A stretch of 64,000 nt of DNA, taken from the NCBI GenBank assembly GCA_007922195.1, contig ML682005.1, positions 25,951,015 to 26,015,014 of the forward strand, given 5' to 3'. Both the position numbers and the translations under genes were made by a program. The stretch comes from Podocnemis expansa (taxonomy: Eukaryota; Chordata; Testudines; Podocnemididae). Of the stretch, positions 45,490 to 57,583 are shown one piece after another (position 1 is the first letter of the stretch; every line of letters begins with the position of its first letter). The notes below the pieces were generated by a model. The model was given only the letters and a program-made list of their open reading frames with translations. It was not told where the DNA came from and did not search any database.

Positions 45490-45791
45490 TGGCAAGATCA
45501 TTAATCTGACTTTTAGTGGTACTAGCTAGTCCACTGAAAATCAGTTTGTTCAAGCATATCAAATGTAGGTTTCCTGCTTCCAGAAATTTTTCAGTTCTTG
45601 CTACCTGAAAGTGAGGTGCAGAAAATTTTGAAGGATTCATTTTTCTTAATTAATATTCTAAATTTAGAATACAGTAAAAACAAAATAAGAATAGTTAAGT
45701 ACATGAATGAACTAATAATTCTGGGTTTCTCTAAAAAATACAGTTAAAGTAATGGTGATAGATTTATCATACTACGACTCTTTTAACTCAC

Positions 45792-45956
45792 CATAACCTT
45801 CCTTAGAGTGTATCGTTTGGATCTAATGTCATCCATTAGCATCTCATAGGGTGTGAGCTGATATTCTATTGGAAGTGGATTATACTGACGCTCTTGAACC
45901 TTCTTAAGTTTAACACCATTCCGCAAATCTCGCATCACCTGTACCCAAAAGCGGGC
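45792..45956 (-). CDS. SPIRE1: SPIRE1 exon, last KIND helix and first WH2 repeat
   Basis: This 165-nt, 55-codon exon (phase 0 at both ends) begins [14 protein letters not shown] and ends YTLRKVM. The first part is the final KIND helix. The second part contains a WH2 actin-monomer binding repeat: an amphipathic helix ([13 protein letters not shown]) followed by LRKV, the counterpart of the LKKT motif that lies along actin. The acceptor is cttcag and the donor is gtgagt. The match to vertebrate SPIRE1 is almost residue for residue, with RSKRY where human has RCKRY. An open reading frame runs past both boundaries into intron, so the exon limits were set by the splice sites and by continuity with VNGDIPP in the next exon. 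Confidence 0.95.
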
Positions 45957-47530
45957 CTGAAGAGCCAAATGAGACAAATAAGGTTTCAGAACACTCATTA
46001 TTATACACTCTTCACTACTGACTGTACCAATGGAATTTAAGCTGGCTCATCACATCAGACCACCACCTGATCAACTAGATAAGACTAAATACATTTTATT
46101 TTTTACAACAATTAAGTACACTGGATTTGAAAACCTGGGCAAAACCCATCTTAAACTAGAAAAATAAATCTGGTGGATTATTCTAGTCATTAACAGATAT
46201 CCCAAACCGACCAAATGTAATTCTGCATGATAAGCATTCTTAACTCGAGACACTTGAGGTTTGAAAAACAAAGACACCGCAGGTGTACTGGTTGAGGCGC
46301 ATAAGGAATTTGCATGCAATTTGATCACACTTTACCTGTTTGTGTGCCTCTCTCCCTCCCTCTCCCTCTCCCACTCTCCCCCCCCCATGATAAACATCTT
46401 ATTTTATATGTTAAAAAAGCAGTTGCTCCTAATGGAAATTGAATCTACACTCTGTTTGTCACATCATTATCTGATAAACTCTTTGAGACCCAATCTCTTA
46501 TATATGAGTGGAATCCCACTGCCTTCAATGGCAGTCCCTGTAAGTTTAAGGGCATGTCCATGTGGATGGCTTTACAGGAACAGGATTTAGACAGAACATT
46601 CTGGAAGGGGACCCTTAACTTCATACTCATGTTCTGTATAGGTTCTAAGCACATTGCTGGTGACAGATAAATAAAAAGAAATAAATTAATTAAAAATAAC
46701 TAATTACATTTTTCTCATGCACAAAGCTGTTATGCAGAATTTTTCAGCAACTCTTCAATAGGTGTAACTTTTGCTAGACTTCTTCACCCTTCAGAAGCTC
46801 TCCCTACTCAGTTTCATTTAATTCCTTTTGGTCATTCCAGCCCTTAGCTGCACATTGTGGAGATTCTCTTATCCATTTGGGGAGGCTGGAGGCAAGTTTC
46901 TTTGGAACTAGTTATTGCTCCACCATCCACTGGCTATAATGCCTCCTAAAACACGGGACACTCCCTTTCCTTCAGAAGCTCTGTGTAAGACCTCCACTTT
47001 GTTCCTTGGTGGTGGCTCCTGGTTTGGAAACTCACAGCTCATCTTCTGCTTTCTGCATGGCCAGCATTGTGAAGTGTTGCCAATACAGCACTGATCTAAA
47101 TTTCACCTTTTAAATGGAAAAAAGATTTTCTTACGAAAGCTCAGCAGAATCCTACTGAGTTTCAAAACTAGAAGAAAATAGTGAGTAATTACATGTGTGG
47201 TATTTCCCCTGCTACTAATGGGTGTGCAAAATTTCATTTATTTTCCCCTTTTTCTATAGGTGATTACTAATTCATATTATATAAACAAAAGATCCTATTT
47301 TTTTAGTTTATAAAAAGCAGATGATGCTGAGCAAGTAACTTAAAAACATTAGTGTAGTGGCTAGCACCTCTGCTTAACATACAGAAGGTCCTGGGTTCAA
47401 GCCCTAAGGGGTTGGACTTGATGATCTCCTGAGGTCCCTTCCAACCCTATGATTCTATTCTACTAGGGTTTTTTTCCCCGCATCAAAATATAAGCTATTG
47501 AAAAGGGTGGTAAAAGTACTACAGCCTTAC
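45957..47530 (-). other. SPIRE1: SPIRE1 intron (1.6 kb)
   Basis: The donor is gtaagg and the acceptor is cttcag. The only recognised insertion is the SINE at 47345-47462, close to the donor. A CTCCCTCTCC-type pyrimidine run lies at about 46345-46388. The rest shows no feature I can name. Confidence 0.6.
47345..47462 (+). mobile_element. tRNA-derived SINE with CR1-type tail
   Basis: The head has an A-box-like TAGTGTAGTGGCTAGCACC and, about 35 bp on, a good B box (GGGTTCAAGCCC), the internal RNA polymerase III promoter of a tRNA-derived SINE. The second half (GGTTGGACTTGATGATCTCC to AACCCTATGATTCTATTC) is a CR1 3' end, so this SINE would use the CR1 machinery. Turtle SINEs of this build are known. 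It lies 68 bp downstream of the SPIRE1 exon at 47531-47614 and is antisense to the gene. Confidence 0.8.
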
Positions 47531-47614
47531 CCAGTCAGCATTTTTCAACTCGTCAAGGTCTGTGCTAGATTCATCACTCCCTTCTTTGTCCATTTCCTGA
47601 ATCTTCCTCAGATT
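47531..47614 (-). CDS. SPIRE1: SPIRE1 exon, linker near end of KIND domain
   Basis: This 84-nt exon encodes 28 codons in phase 0, from [11 protein letters not shown] to DELKNADW, an acidic, serine-rich stretch (GSDESSTD in the middle) that in SPIRE1 joins the last helices of the KIND fold. It is flanked by an acceptor (attgacag) and a donor (gtaagg). Human SPIRE1 has the same segment with small changes; this copy has two extra residues (EG before SDESS) compared with my recollection of human. It joins in frame to the exon at 57458-57583 upstream and to 45792-45956 downstream. A tRNA-derived SINE ends only 68 bp downstream of its donor. The exon is too short and lacks an ATG, so a plain ORF scan would miss it. 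Confidence 0.93.
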
Positions 47615-47919
47615 CTGTCAATTAAAAGCAATATGGTAAATAAGCTGTATAAGAACATAACACTTGAAATAAAGTAGAAAAGGGTTAATAGTGTGTGGTT
47701 TCCTCTGTGTCTACTCATCTGCAGAATTTACATGGTGGATATTCCAAGGAATGTTATATATAGCAGATTAGAAATTTGACTTCCAAAATAGTTAATGAAC
47801 TTGTGCCCTTGTTAGTTAGGCTGGTTAGTTTGAACTAACTGCTTAGTTCAAACAAATTTGCATATTTAGTTCAAACTAGCACAATGAAGAGGTCAGTTCA
47901 AACTAAATAAGTTCAGCCT

Positions 47920-48940
47920 GTAGGAGTCAATGGTTCCATGTCTAGCTGGCAGCCAGTCACAAGTGGTGTGCCCCAGGGGTCAGTCCTGGGGCCAGTTCTG
48001 TTCAACATTTTCATCAGTGACCTAGATGATGGAATAGACTGCACTCTCAGTAAGTTCGCAGATGACACCAAGCTGGGGGGAACAGTAGACACGTTGGAGG
48101 GCAAGGACAGGATTCAGGGAGACCTAGATAAATTGGAACGGTGGGCCAATAGAAATCTTATGAGCTTCAATAAGGACAAGTGCAAAGTCCCGCACTTGGG
48201 ACGGAAAAACCCCATGCACTGCTACAGGCTGGGGAACATTCAGCTAAGTAGCAGCAGTGTAGAAAAGGACCTGGGGGTCATGGTGGATGGGAAGCTAGAT
48301 ATGAGTCAGCAGTGTGCCCTTGCTGCCAAAAAGGCCAATGGCATACTGGGCTGCATCAAAAGTATTACCAGCAGATCAAGGGATGTGATCATTCCCCTCT
48401 ATTCTGCACTAGTAAGGCCACATCTAGAATACTGTGTTCAGTTTTGGGCTCCCCACTACAAAAAGGACAGGGACATGCTAGAGAGAGTCCAGCGGCGGGC
48501 AACCAAAATGATTAAAGGGCTGGAGCACAAGCCCTATGAGGAAAGACTGAAAGCATTAGGCTTATTTAGTCTGCAGAAGAGAAGATTGAGGGGGGATTTG
48601 ATAGCAACCTTCAACTACTTGAAGGGATGCTCTAAGGAAGATGGAGCTCAACTGTTCTCGGTAATAACAGAGGACAGAACGAGGAGCAATGGGCTCAAGT
48701 TGCGGTTAGGGAGGTCGAGGCTGGATATTAGGAAAAACTTTTTTACTAGGAGAGTGGTGAAGCCTTGGAATGAGCTGCCGAGGGAGGTGGTGAAATCTCC
48801 ATCTTTTGAGGTGTTTAAGGCCCGGCTAGACAAAACCATGACTGGGATGGTTTAGCGGGAGTGGTCCTGCCACTGGCAGGGGGTTGGACTAGATGACCTA
48901 TGAGGTCCCTCCCAACCCTATGATTCTAGGATTCTATGAT
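47920..48940 (+). mobile_element. CR1 LINE, 5'-truncated, open 3' ORF2
   Basis: This copy begins inside the reverse transcriptase at [17 protein letters not shown] and stays open for 305 codons (47938-48852) to the natural ORF2 stop, through FADDTKLGG, the thumb region and [23 protein letters not shown]. The untranslated tail ends with AACCCTATGATTCTAGGATT-type repeats. No disrupted codon was seen, so it is younger than the 41333-43330 copy. It inserted next to TAGTTCAAACTA-type palindromic DNA (47815-47919). The N-terminal fingers, endonuclease and ORF1 are missing, so it cannot move by itself. Confidence 0.93.
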
Positions 48941-49079
48941 CTGAGTGGATGCTCAGATGAGCAGAAGTTTGGTTGATAAACATAATTCTGTAGATGTCAC
49001 ACAGTTAGACTTTTGCACAGTGGTCTACTTAGTACTGCATGGCATTTTGATCAGAAAAATAGTACTATACTACATTAAT

Positions 49080-49545
49080 AAAGCACATGGTAAATAGATT
49101 AAGAACTTGCTACTTGACAGATCTAGCTGTCAGTGGGAAACCAAGATCAAATAAGAGTGTTTCTAGTGGCACTCTCCAGCAACTGGCATGTGTATTAGTA
49201 CTTTTAAACATTTTCATCAATGATTTGGAAGTAAATAGAAAATCAATACTGATTAAATGTGCAGATGACACAAAGAATGCAGCATAGCAAAAAATGAGGA
49301 CAAGGGAGCCATACAGAATGATCTTGATCATTTGGATAGGCTGGGCCATTCAAACAAATTGTGTTTTAATATAGCCAAATGCAAACTCATACATACAGGA
49401 ACAAAGGATGCAGTCCTCATCAGAATAGAGGACTGTATCCAGGAAAACAGGGACTCTGAAAAGGTTCAGAAGAATCACAGTGGACACAGAGATGAACATA
49501 AGCTCCCAAGGGGATGCCATAGCAAAAACAGTATGTGATCCTTGG
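49080..49545 (+). mobile_element. Old CR1-like LINE remnant
   Basis: Weak reverse-transcriptase similarity survives in plus-strand frames. LLNIFINDLEV at about 49195-49230 and CADDTKNAA at about 49258-49290 correspond to the palm blocks of CR1. A second frame (49332-49538) continues with a CKLIHTGTKDA-like segment matching the CKVLHLG region of CR1. It is far more diverged than its neighbour at 47920-48940 and probably belongs to an older subfamily. Confidence 0.75.
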
Positions 49546-50686
49546 GTGTTGTGATACGGCATTAGTCCCAGGGTGACTCTCTCAGTGGATGGCTTGGAGC
49601 TCCTATTACTGGGGATCAAAATGAAGCAGATTTAATAGTTTTAAGCCACAATGGAAAGCAGACCCTCTTCCACTAATGGAGCTGCAAAATAATCTGCTTT
49701 GGTCCCGCAAAAGACAAACAAGAAAACAATACCAAACAAGAAAGGAGGAAGATCGCTGAGGGAGAGATAGCAAGTCTAAATCCTATTGTCAGAATGCTTG
49801 AAGACCACTTAGCACTTAGATGTCATAGTGACATACACCACGAATTAATGTACAGAAAAGTTCAGATTACAGGTTGCCAGATATTGTTTATCGGGTGTAC
49901 TGACAAACCTGAGTTTCTCAGTGTTTTCAAAACAATGGAACACTATTTAACTTCCTTGTTACAAAACACTTGAATTTAGCAACACACACACAAATTAAAA
50001 GTGTTCTGTCCTTACAAACATTAGTTATAAAGGTCTCCTTTAACTCTTCTCCATATGCTCTTGGCCAAGCCCTTAGAATAAATTAACTTTATCACCTCCC
50101 TGCTCCCAATATACCAATGTAAGTGAGGTTAGAAAATCAATTTCACTGACAAATTATGCAAACCAAAACACTTAGATTAAAATGGGAGCATCTGTCAGAA
50201 CTTAACTGAAATCCAAAATCCATATGAATAACCTCAGCTGCTGTATCCATTTGTTCTTACCCATGGGAAACAGACCAGACGAAGATATTTTTACTATAAT
50301 AAAAAGCATAGCTCTGGAAAATTTCTGTTTTAGGGGGATGGAAATATTAAAGAGGTTATTTTAGCTAATCTCAAGACCTCAAAACCACACTACAAATCTC
50401 ATTCACATGTTACAGACTGGGCATACATTCAGAAAATTCGGAGACATATTTGTAGGCTACACACCAGAAGTCTGAATTTCAAGCATTTCAGCTGAATTTT
50501 AACCTCTCAACAGTCTTCATTTTATAAAAATGAAAACATTTGTCATTTTTTAAAACATTGTTTGAGTAAATAAATATATGGTGTTTACATTTATTTTTGC
50601 ACTATATAAGACCGTCATGTACTTTTGTCACTGTTATTAAATGGCCCAAATTTGAAAAACTTTCTCCTTCCTCTTACACCATGGTG

Positions 50687-50874
50687 CAAGGGTCAGCAAC
50701 CATTAGTAAGGTGAATTCCAAATCTTGTCCCCAGCCTTCTTCCAGCGCTGGGACCCTTTGACAGCAGGAGTGTCTGCAAGGTCTGTTGTCAGCAGCAGAT
50801 TTACTGCTGGCCCAGCCATTTCCTGCACGCTGGGCAGCTCTGGTCAGGGCAAACTGGCAACTTGCTGACCCCAG
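50687..50874. mobile_element. hAT MITE
   Basis: CAAGGGTCAGCAACC at the left and inverted CTGGGGTCAGCAAG at the right match the common GGGTCAGCAACC hAT terminus. No target duplication could be seen. Confidence 0.7.
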
Positions 50875-53229
50875 AAGTAGCATATAACAATGATTTTTCT
50901 GTAGCATATTACAAAGTTAGAAAAGCAGACCCAAACTAGTTTTCAGAGACAAAGACATACATGCACACCAGCTAAAGTGTCATTGCCTGTTTGATCGGAG
51001 ATTCAATGTGCAGAGGAGTTGGAAACAAGCAACTGGTAGGCAAAACAAGCCCAGTTCTTGGCAACTAGCTGGCCCAAGATGCAGCACAGACTTTTCCAGT
51101 ACAAAGGACCAGTGTAAAAAAGGGAGACAGGAACCTACTCCTCACCTCTTCCCCATATCTTTATTCATCACAGCAAGATTGCGTCTTGAAAGACAACAGG
51201 AACATCGCTGAAGTGGGATGGGGGGGGGGGAGGTGGCCCTACCTGGACTGCTGTAAGATTCTGGGTAAGAAACCTTTTATCTTTCAAAATGTACTTAAAA
51301 CTTGCTAAAATTTAGGAATTAGGTTGTGGTTTTATCTTTTATTTCTTTTGCACTAATTCTGACTTTTATTCTTTTATAATTTATAATCACTTAAAATCTG
51401 TTTTCTCTAGTAAATAAACTTGCTTTATTGTTATTTCTAAACCAGTATGTTTTGGATGAAGTGTCTGAATATCTACTCAGGGAAACTGAAGGACAATCAT
51501 TTCCTTTGATGAAATGACAAACTATTAATGAGCTTGTTTTGTTCAGTTGTGAGCTGGAAGGAACATGATGCATATGGCTGGGGCACACGGATGGGGCTAA
51601 GAACGAGCAAGTGTTACCATGCCTATGATGAGTACCAGCTAGCAAAGCATTCATGTAACCTTGCTGGAAGTAACTCTACATGCTAATGTCTGTATGTGAG
51701 CAGAGCTTGGAGACACTGCTTTTCACTAGCAAAGCAGAAAGAGCCATCCTGTGCTGAAAAGTTATGGGGACACAGCAGTTCAGTGGCTCAGGTTGTACTC
51801 TGGGGAAAGTTGTGAAGCTACCATTTACATAGTTTTGTGTAGCAATGCAATGAGTTTCAGAGTAAGCGTACCACATTTTCTAAAAATGAGGTGAAACCCA
51901 GAAAGAGTGTATAACACACAGTGGGCCAGTGGTCTCAAAGAATTTTAAGAAAATAATGATACAGTATTTTTTGTTTAATGTCCATCATGTTAGAACAGTT
52001 AGCAACCACAATTAGGATGACATTAATTTATTATTTATATGACATGACAACAAGACCTACTCAGATCCTTGCCTGTCACACTGAATGGAAGAACAGCCTC
52101 AAATGAATTGATTTTACTGGACAGGATAAAGGCTCTTTTTCTTCCTGAAGGGACTAGTGTAACATTAAATCTTTCCTGCTCTCAGAGCATACATTCTTTA
52201 CAGCTCTCTATTTTTAATGGCATTTCCGGGCAATGCACTATTAAGATCAAGTTGGCTGAGGTCCTATAGCGTCTATTTTTCTAAATAAATGATGCATTAA
52301 ACATTGTTAAGAAGAAACACACTCAAAAGTTACTTAGGTAGCTGCATCCAATTATCAGATGTGGTCATGAATATATAGACATCAGTAATAATTTCCTATT
52401 TTATTAATCAAGCCTTTAGAATCTTTAGATGAAACAAAACAAAAGAAAACATTGGGGAAAAAGAACAGACTTCTTTCTAATTATTTGCTTAAAGCAGAGC
52501 TTTCCAGGAGTATATTTTTACAGATTAAGAGAGACAAAGAGAGAAAAAATTGTCACTGTCTACTCTGAAAAGGCAATGAATAAGACAAAATGATAATAAT
52601 AAAATATATGAAGTAATTAATGGTCTAAAGAAGACAGATCAAGAGTATCTATTCCATTTGCCTCATAGGAACAAGGGAACATTCTATGAAATTAAAAGGT
52701 GGTATTCAAGTTCGATAAAAGGAAATACTTTTCATACAGTGTGTAATTAGACTAAATTTCATTGTGGACAAGAACTTAAAAAGATTCAAAAGAGGACTCG
52801 ATATCTATATGACTATCAAGAATAGACAGAATTATCATAATTAATTTTGGAAGGGATAGTAAAGTGCCTATTTTAGTGCTTAAGCCACTATCTAACTATT
52901 AGCTATCAAGATGAGACCTAATGAGAGGCTGAGTACCCACATCTGCTTACTGCAGAGTTCCATGCCTTCCTCTGAAGCATCTGGTAGTGGTAACTGTCAG
53001 AGGCAAAGTCCTGGCCTAGCCTGACCATGGGTTTGATCTAATATAGCAATTCCCTTCTTCCTATGTTTGCATAACAGAAGTTCCATTGTGCCATGAATAA
53101 TTTGTCTTGGCCTCCCCAACAGGAATGTTTAGCTTTATGCTTTATCTCATGAACTCTGTTCACAAAAACGTGTGCTCTCTGTAATTTGTGGACCATCCTG
53201 AGAGAGATGTCTCCTTGTGTTTTGTTCTA

Positions 53230-53400
53230 AAGGGGTAGCTGTATTAGTCTAGCTCAGCAAAGCAAGCAAGGAGTCTGGTGGCACTTTAAAGACTAACAAA
53301 TTTGAAGAAAGCATGTGACGAAGTGGGATTTTGTCCCATGAAAGCTCATGCAATAAGTAACTTGTTAGCCTTTAAAAGTGCCACAGGATGCCTTGCTTGC
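53230..53400 (+). mobile_element. Fold-back dispersed repeat copy
   Basis: GTAGCTGTATTAGTCTAGCT and GGAGTCTGGTGGCACTTTAA lead directly into the inverted GTCCCATGAAAGCTCATGC and AAAAGTGCCACAGGATGCCT. Confidence 0.78.
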
Positions 53401-53539
53401 ATTATTACTTTTAAACATACTGATTCTGTTTATACTGTACTAATAGAATGTCAAATTACCTTAATTAAATTGAGACTATGGGTTCTTTTCCCATTACAAA
53501 AGGTAATTTGACTTCAGCCTTCCCAGGGTTTGAACCTAA

Positions 53540-53730
53540 ACAACTGCTCTGATTTGCTGTTCCTGCCTGACTTGATCCTAAGTTTTACACTCCCTTGCTT
53601 TTATTTTCTTTCCATTCTGTAAGTTCCCCCATCTTCGAAGCATCTAGCGAAGTGGGAGTTTCTCCCATGAAAGCTCATGTGAAAAATAAATCTGTTAGTC
53701 TTTAACTGCCACATGAATCCTTGGTGGGTT

Positions 53731-53790
<60 letters not shown>

Positions 53791-53835
53791 TTTTAACTGG
53801 ACTAGACTAACATGGCTGCTGTTTTGGAAATTGAA
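53540..53835 (-). mobile_element. Dispersed repeat, longest copy, with TTTC microsatellite
   Basis: This is an inverted copy with all landmarks: TTCCATTCTGTAAGTTCCCC, TCCCATGAAAGCTCATGTG, AATAAATCTGTTAGTC and ACTAGACTAACATGGCTGCT. A run of about 15 TTTC units (53729-53790) replaces the A-rich spacer seen in other copies. Confidence 0.8.
53729..53790. repeat. TTTC microsatellite
   Basis: About 15 uninterrupted TTTC units inside the repeat copy at 53540-53835. Confidence 0.95.
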
Positions 53836-54701
53836 TCCTAACTAACTGTGGAACAAATGCTGTTATTCCATGATAAGGGGTTTTGTTAGCACTCCTTTGG
53901 GATAATGTGTATAACTGAATGATGTCTACACCACTTCTGAATAAGTGAAGCCACCTCAAACATGGGCCAATATAGCCTCCATATCATATAATGAATTTTA
54001 GATACACACTTGCACATATTCAGACAGATAAAATATAAGACAGTAAAAGGGGACATAAAAGGTTTTTTTGACTTATGCTTGGCTGACTGTGTTACCCATG
54101 AGCTGTGAAGCCACTACATTCTAGGCAGTGAAAGCATATATGACAATAGCATGAAGTTTTTGTTGGCTCAATTTTAATGTAACCATACGATTTTTGTCGA
54201 ACACAAGTACAAGCTATAAATATAAGGCAAAAAGAAATATATACCACTCTATATCAATATATATTTTCCTCATGCCTTGTTTTCTATGTCTATGCCATTA
54301 TTTAAACTAGTGAGCAAGTATAATGTGGATTATAAAACCATGTCACCTACAAGGACTTATTACTTCAGCTGTTTGTAAGATAATAACTGTGTCAATGTTC
54401 TTTGTGTTCTAGTAGCAAATCAACTTCAACAGGGCCAGAACTTCATCCAATGAGTAGGATTATTTCCAGTTATTAAATGTGCTTTGGATCAAGCCCCAGT
54501 AGCCTTTTCAGAGGCAAACAGTATCTTTTGTTTCAGATTTCCTCACAGTATACACTATGATATGATCTGATATCAGGTTCTGAAAGCTCTAAAATGCCAG
54601 GTGATTACAAGTTTAAAACCAAAGTATTACTATATGTATATTGATGTATACATTTATTTGTGTACTTCTATAATGTACTATACTAATTTGCTACAAGCAT
54701 G

Positions 54702-54729
54702 CGTGTGTGTGTGTGTGTGTGTGTGTGTG
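54702..54729. repeat. TG microsatellite
   Basis: About 14 TG units directly beside a fold-back repeat. Confidence 0.95.
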
Positions 54730-54730
54730 A

Positions 54731-54843
54731 TGTGACAGGTCACTGTGATGAGACTCAACCAATTGCTCCCAAGGATTGTTTCCAAACAGGCAGCAAGGAG
54801 CAATTGGTTGAATCACCTCTGACATCACAATGGCCAGTCACAT
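54731..54843. repeat. Fold-back repeat next to a TG run
   Basis: The left arm GACTCAACCAATTGCTCCC (about 54752-54770) pairs with GGAGCAATTGGTTGAATC (about 54797-54814). Looser pairing continues outward through GTCACTGTGATG and CATCACAATGGCCAGTCACA. The (TG)n run at 54702-54729 sits at its left edge. Confidence 0.75.
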
Positions 54844-54949
54844 GGTACACTGACCCACCCCTTCTCTGCCTGCATCTCCTGCCCATCCCCCTCTTCACCA
54901 CCCCACCTCCCGCCTCTGCCCCCCACGTCCTGCCACCACCCACCTACCT

Positions 54950-55656
54950 AAGGGTTAAAGTATAGTCTGGCAGGCCCCAGAGCCCTCTTAAATTTCTGGC
55001 CTCCCTTCATGCATGCCAGCTATTGCCCCCCCAAATGCCTACCCCCACCCCAACTACTGCTCCCAAAATGCCTGGCCCCTATCTTGGCTACTGCCCCACA
55101 GATGCCTGCCCCCCATTCCAGTTGCTGCTCCCAAATGCCTGCCCCATCAGACCCCTCCTTCCCCATGTCCTCCTCAGCTCCAATCCCCATTCCCTAAGCT
55201 CCCTGCCCCCATGTCCCCACTCCAGCCCTCCTAACCTCCCACCCCCAGCTCCCCTGTCTTCATGCCACTCCCTTCAGCCCTCTCCATGCCTCCCCAGCCC
55301 ACCATCCCAACCCCATCTTCCCATCCAACCTGCCCCCACACGGTTTCCTCACTGGCTGCCTGCCTGTTCCCAACCCACCTCCCCCAGCCCCCTTACCTGC
55401 ACCTGCAAGAAGCTGGGCTGGGGGGAAGAAGGCTGCAGCGCCAGCCACCCAGCAAGAGGGGGCATAGGCCCAGCAGGAAGGGGCAGGGCCAGCACAGGCA
55501 CTGGGAAAGGGGGCGAGGGATGGCTGGGCTCGCTCCAGCCTGCAGCCCCTTCCTTCAGTCAGTCCTGGGGAACGTGCTGGAATGCAACATTCTGGTGTGT
55601 TCCCCTATTTTTAGGGGGCCAGCATTCTGGGGTGTTCTGGTGTATTTAAACCCCTG
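54950..55656. mobile_element. hAT-like element related to 2849-3947
   Basis: AAGGGTTAAAGTATA at the left and inverted CAGGGGTTTAAATACACC at the right are the same termini as 2849-3947. Both elements also share CCCCTATTTTTAGGGGGCC and CCAGCATTCTGG blocks (here at about 55602-55632). The C-rich flanks make the target duplication uncertain. Confidence 0.75.
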
Positions 55657-56702
55657 CACCCACCCCTTCTCTGCTGCCTATGGCAACCCTTCTCCAGCCC
55701 TCCCTTTCACTGGCCCCCCACCACCCCTTCAACACTCCCACCTCCTGCTCCATTGTTCCTCATCCCCCTCCCCACATCCCATGACCTCATCCTTCCTCCC
55801 ATGCTCCCACCCACACCTTCACTTCTGCCACACCCCCTACCCCATCCTTCCTTATCCCTCCAATGCATATGGTACTGAGAAGTGGTTACACGCCACCTCC
55901 TGCACCCACCCACCCCTTCTCTGCCCCCATCTGCTGCCCCTGCCCCCCTTCACAGCTTTCAGCTGTTTCCAATATTTGACACTGACTCTTCAATCAATTG
56001 TATGTGGTGCTTACTCAGGGAAGAAATGTTTAAATAAAAAAACCATTCAATATGAACATTTACTAGTTCCTAATCATTGCGGCTAGTTTTGTACCTAATC
56101 TAGTGGGTGAGGGGCAAGCAATTAATGTGCAGCACAGAAAGGACACTAATGAACAGCTGTTATAGTAAGCTTGAGCAAATGGAAACATTTTAACCCATCC
56201 AACACAGCAGGAAGGAGTTGTGAGTAAGCTCTTTGCTTTGAGTAGTTAAGGATTTGCTAGAGACATAATAAATTTATATTTTCAGGCTAAATATTTGAGA
56301 GTTCTGGATCACAGGAAAAATTAAAAATTCCTACTTCTAAAAGAAGATAAAGTCTAGAGGAAAGGATCACAAAACTTATGGAGAGGTCAAGGTCATGAAA
56401 TTGTTATTAATACTGTGTTGTATATATCAACACAATAAAACCTGTTGATTTATGTACTGTATAACTATCCACCATTATCTTTCTAAGTTAATCACCATTT
56501 ATTCAGTTAATTTGTTGTAAGTGATGCAGAAGAAGTACTTTGAATGCAGAGTAGGTAGCAGCCTTCCACACACGCTCACAAAAGTAATCACTAGAGCCAT
56601 GTGGAAGAAAGCATGAAGACATGTGTGCAAGACAGGGCTGGAGGCTAAGGTAGGGTGACCTCAGGGCCAAGTGGGTGGGCCCCAGTCCACCTGTGGCTAC
56701 AC

Positions 56703-56946
56703 CTCATAGAATCACAGGGTTGGAAGGGACCTCATAGGTCATCTAGTCCAACCCCCTGCCAGAGGCAGGACCACTCCCACTAAACCATCCCAGTCATGGT
56801 TTTGTCCAGCTGGGCCTTAAACGCCTCTAAAGATGGAGATTTCACCACCTCCCTCAGCAGCTCATTCCAAGGCTTCACCACTCTCCTAGTAAAAAAGTTT
56901 TTTCTAATATCCAGCCTAAACCTCCCTAACCGCAACTTGAAACCTC
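56703..56946 (-). mobile_element. CR1 LINE 3' fragment
   Basis: This is the last ~240 bp of a CR1 in minus orientation. It encodes [20 protein letters not shown] and VKSPSLEAFKAQLDKTMTG, followed by the standard untranslated tail ending at TCATAGAATCACAGGG (plus-strand reading). It closely resembles the 48700-48940 part of the younger copy. Confidence 0.9.
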
Positions 56947-57116
56947 TGGTGAAAGAAGCAGACAAAGGTAATGCCCAGCCTGGTATCATTGACAGGAACG
57001 GTAAGAAGGCAATATGAAAAGCATAAAGTATATAACAATGTTAGTTTTCTTCCTTGTATTATGGGTCTATCATGAAAGTACATTCCTATTAGATTCCCAT
57101 GATTAATGGTTACAGG

Positions 57117-57583
<467 letters not shown>

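Larger units (their letters stand above)
30878..45791 (-). other. SPIRE1: SPIRE1 intron (about 14.9 kb)
   Basis: This is the largest intron in the window. It contains two TATGTCTACACT elements (32736-34601), MIR-like remnants (34640-34815 and 36415-36790), the gapped fold-back repeat, a hAT-like element at 40133-40602, a decayed CR1 at 41333-43330, a G+C-rich element at 43929-44744 and further fold-back repeats. At 35679 a single CAATGGTTCCCAAACTTTTG end of a hAT-like element has no visible partner. About 39180-39560 is a moderately G+C-rich stretch that looks repeat-derived but was not identified. About 30900-32700 and 38310-39180 show nothing recognisable. Confidence 0.6.

Noticed and set aside
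55023..56086. Proline- and serine-rich frames of 208 and 274 codons
   Set aside because: They are products of C-rich repetitive DNA around a hAT-like element, with no conserved motif.
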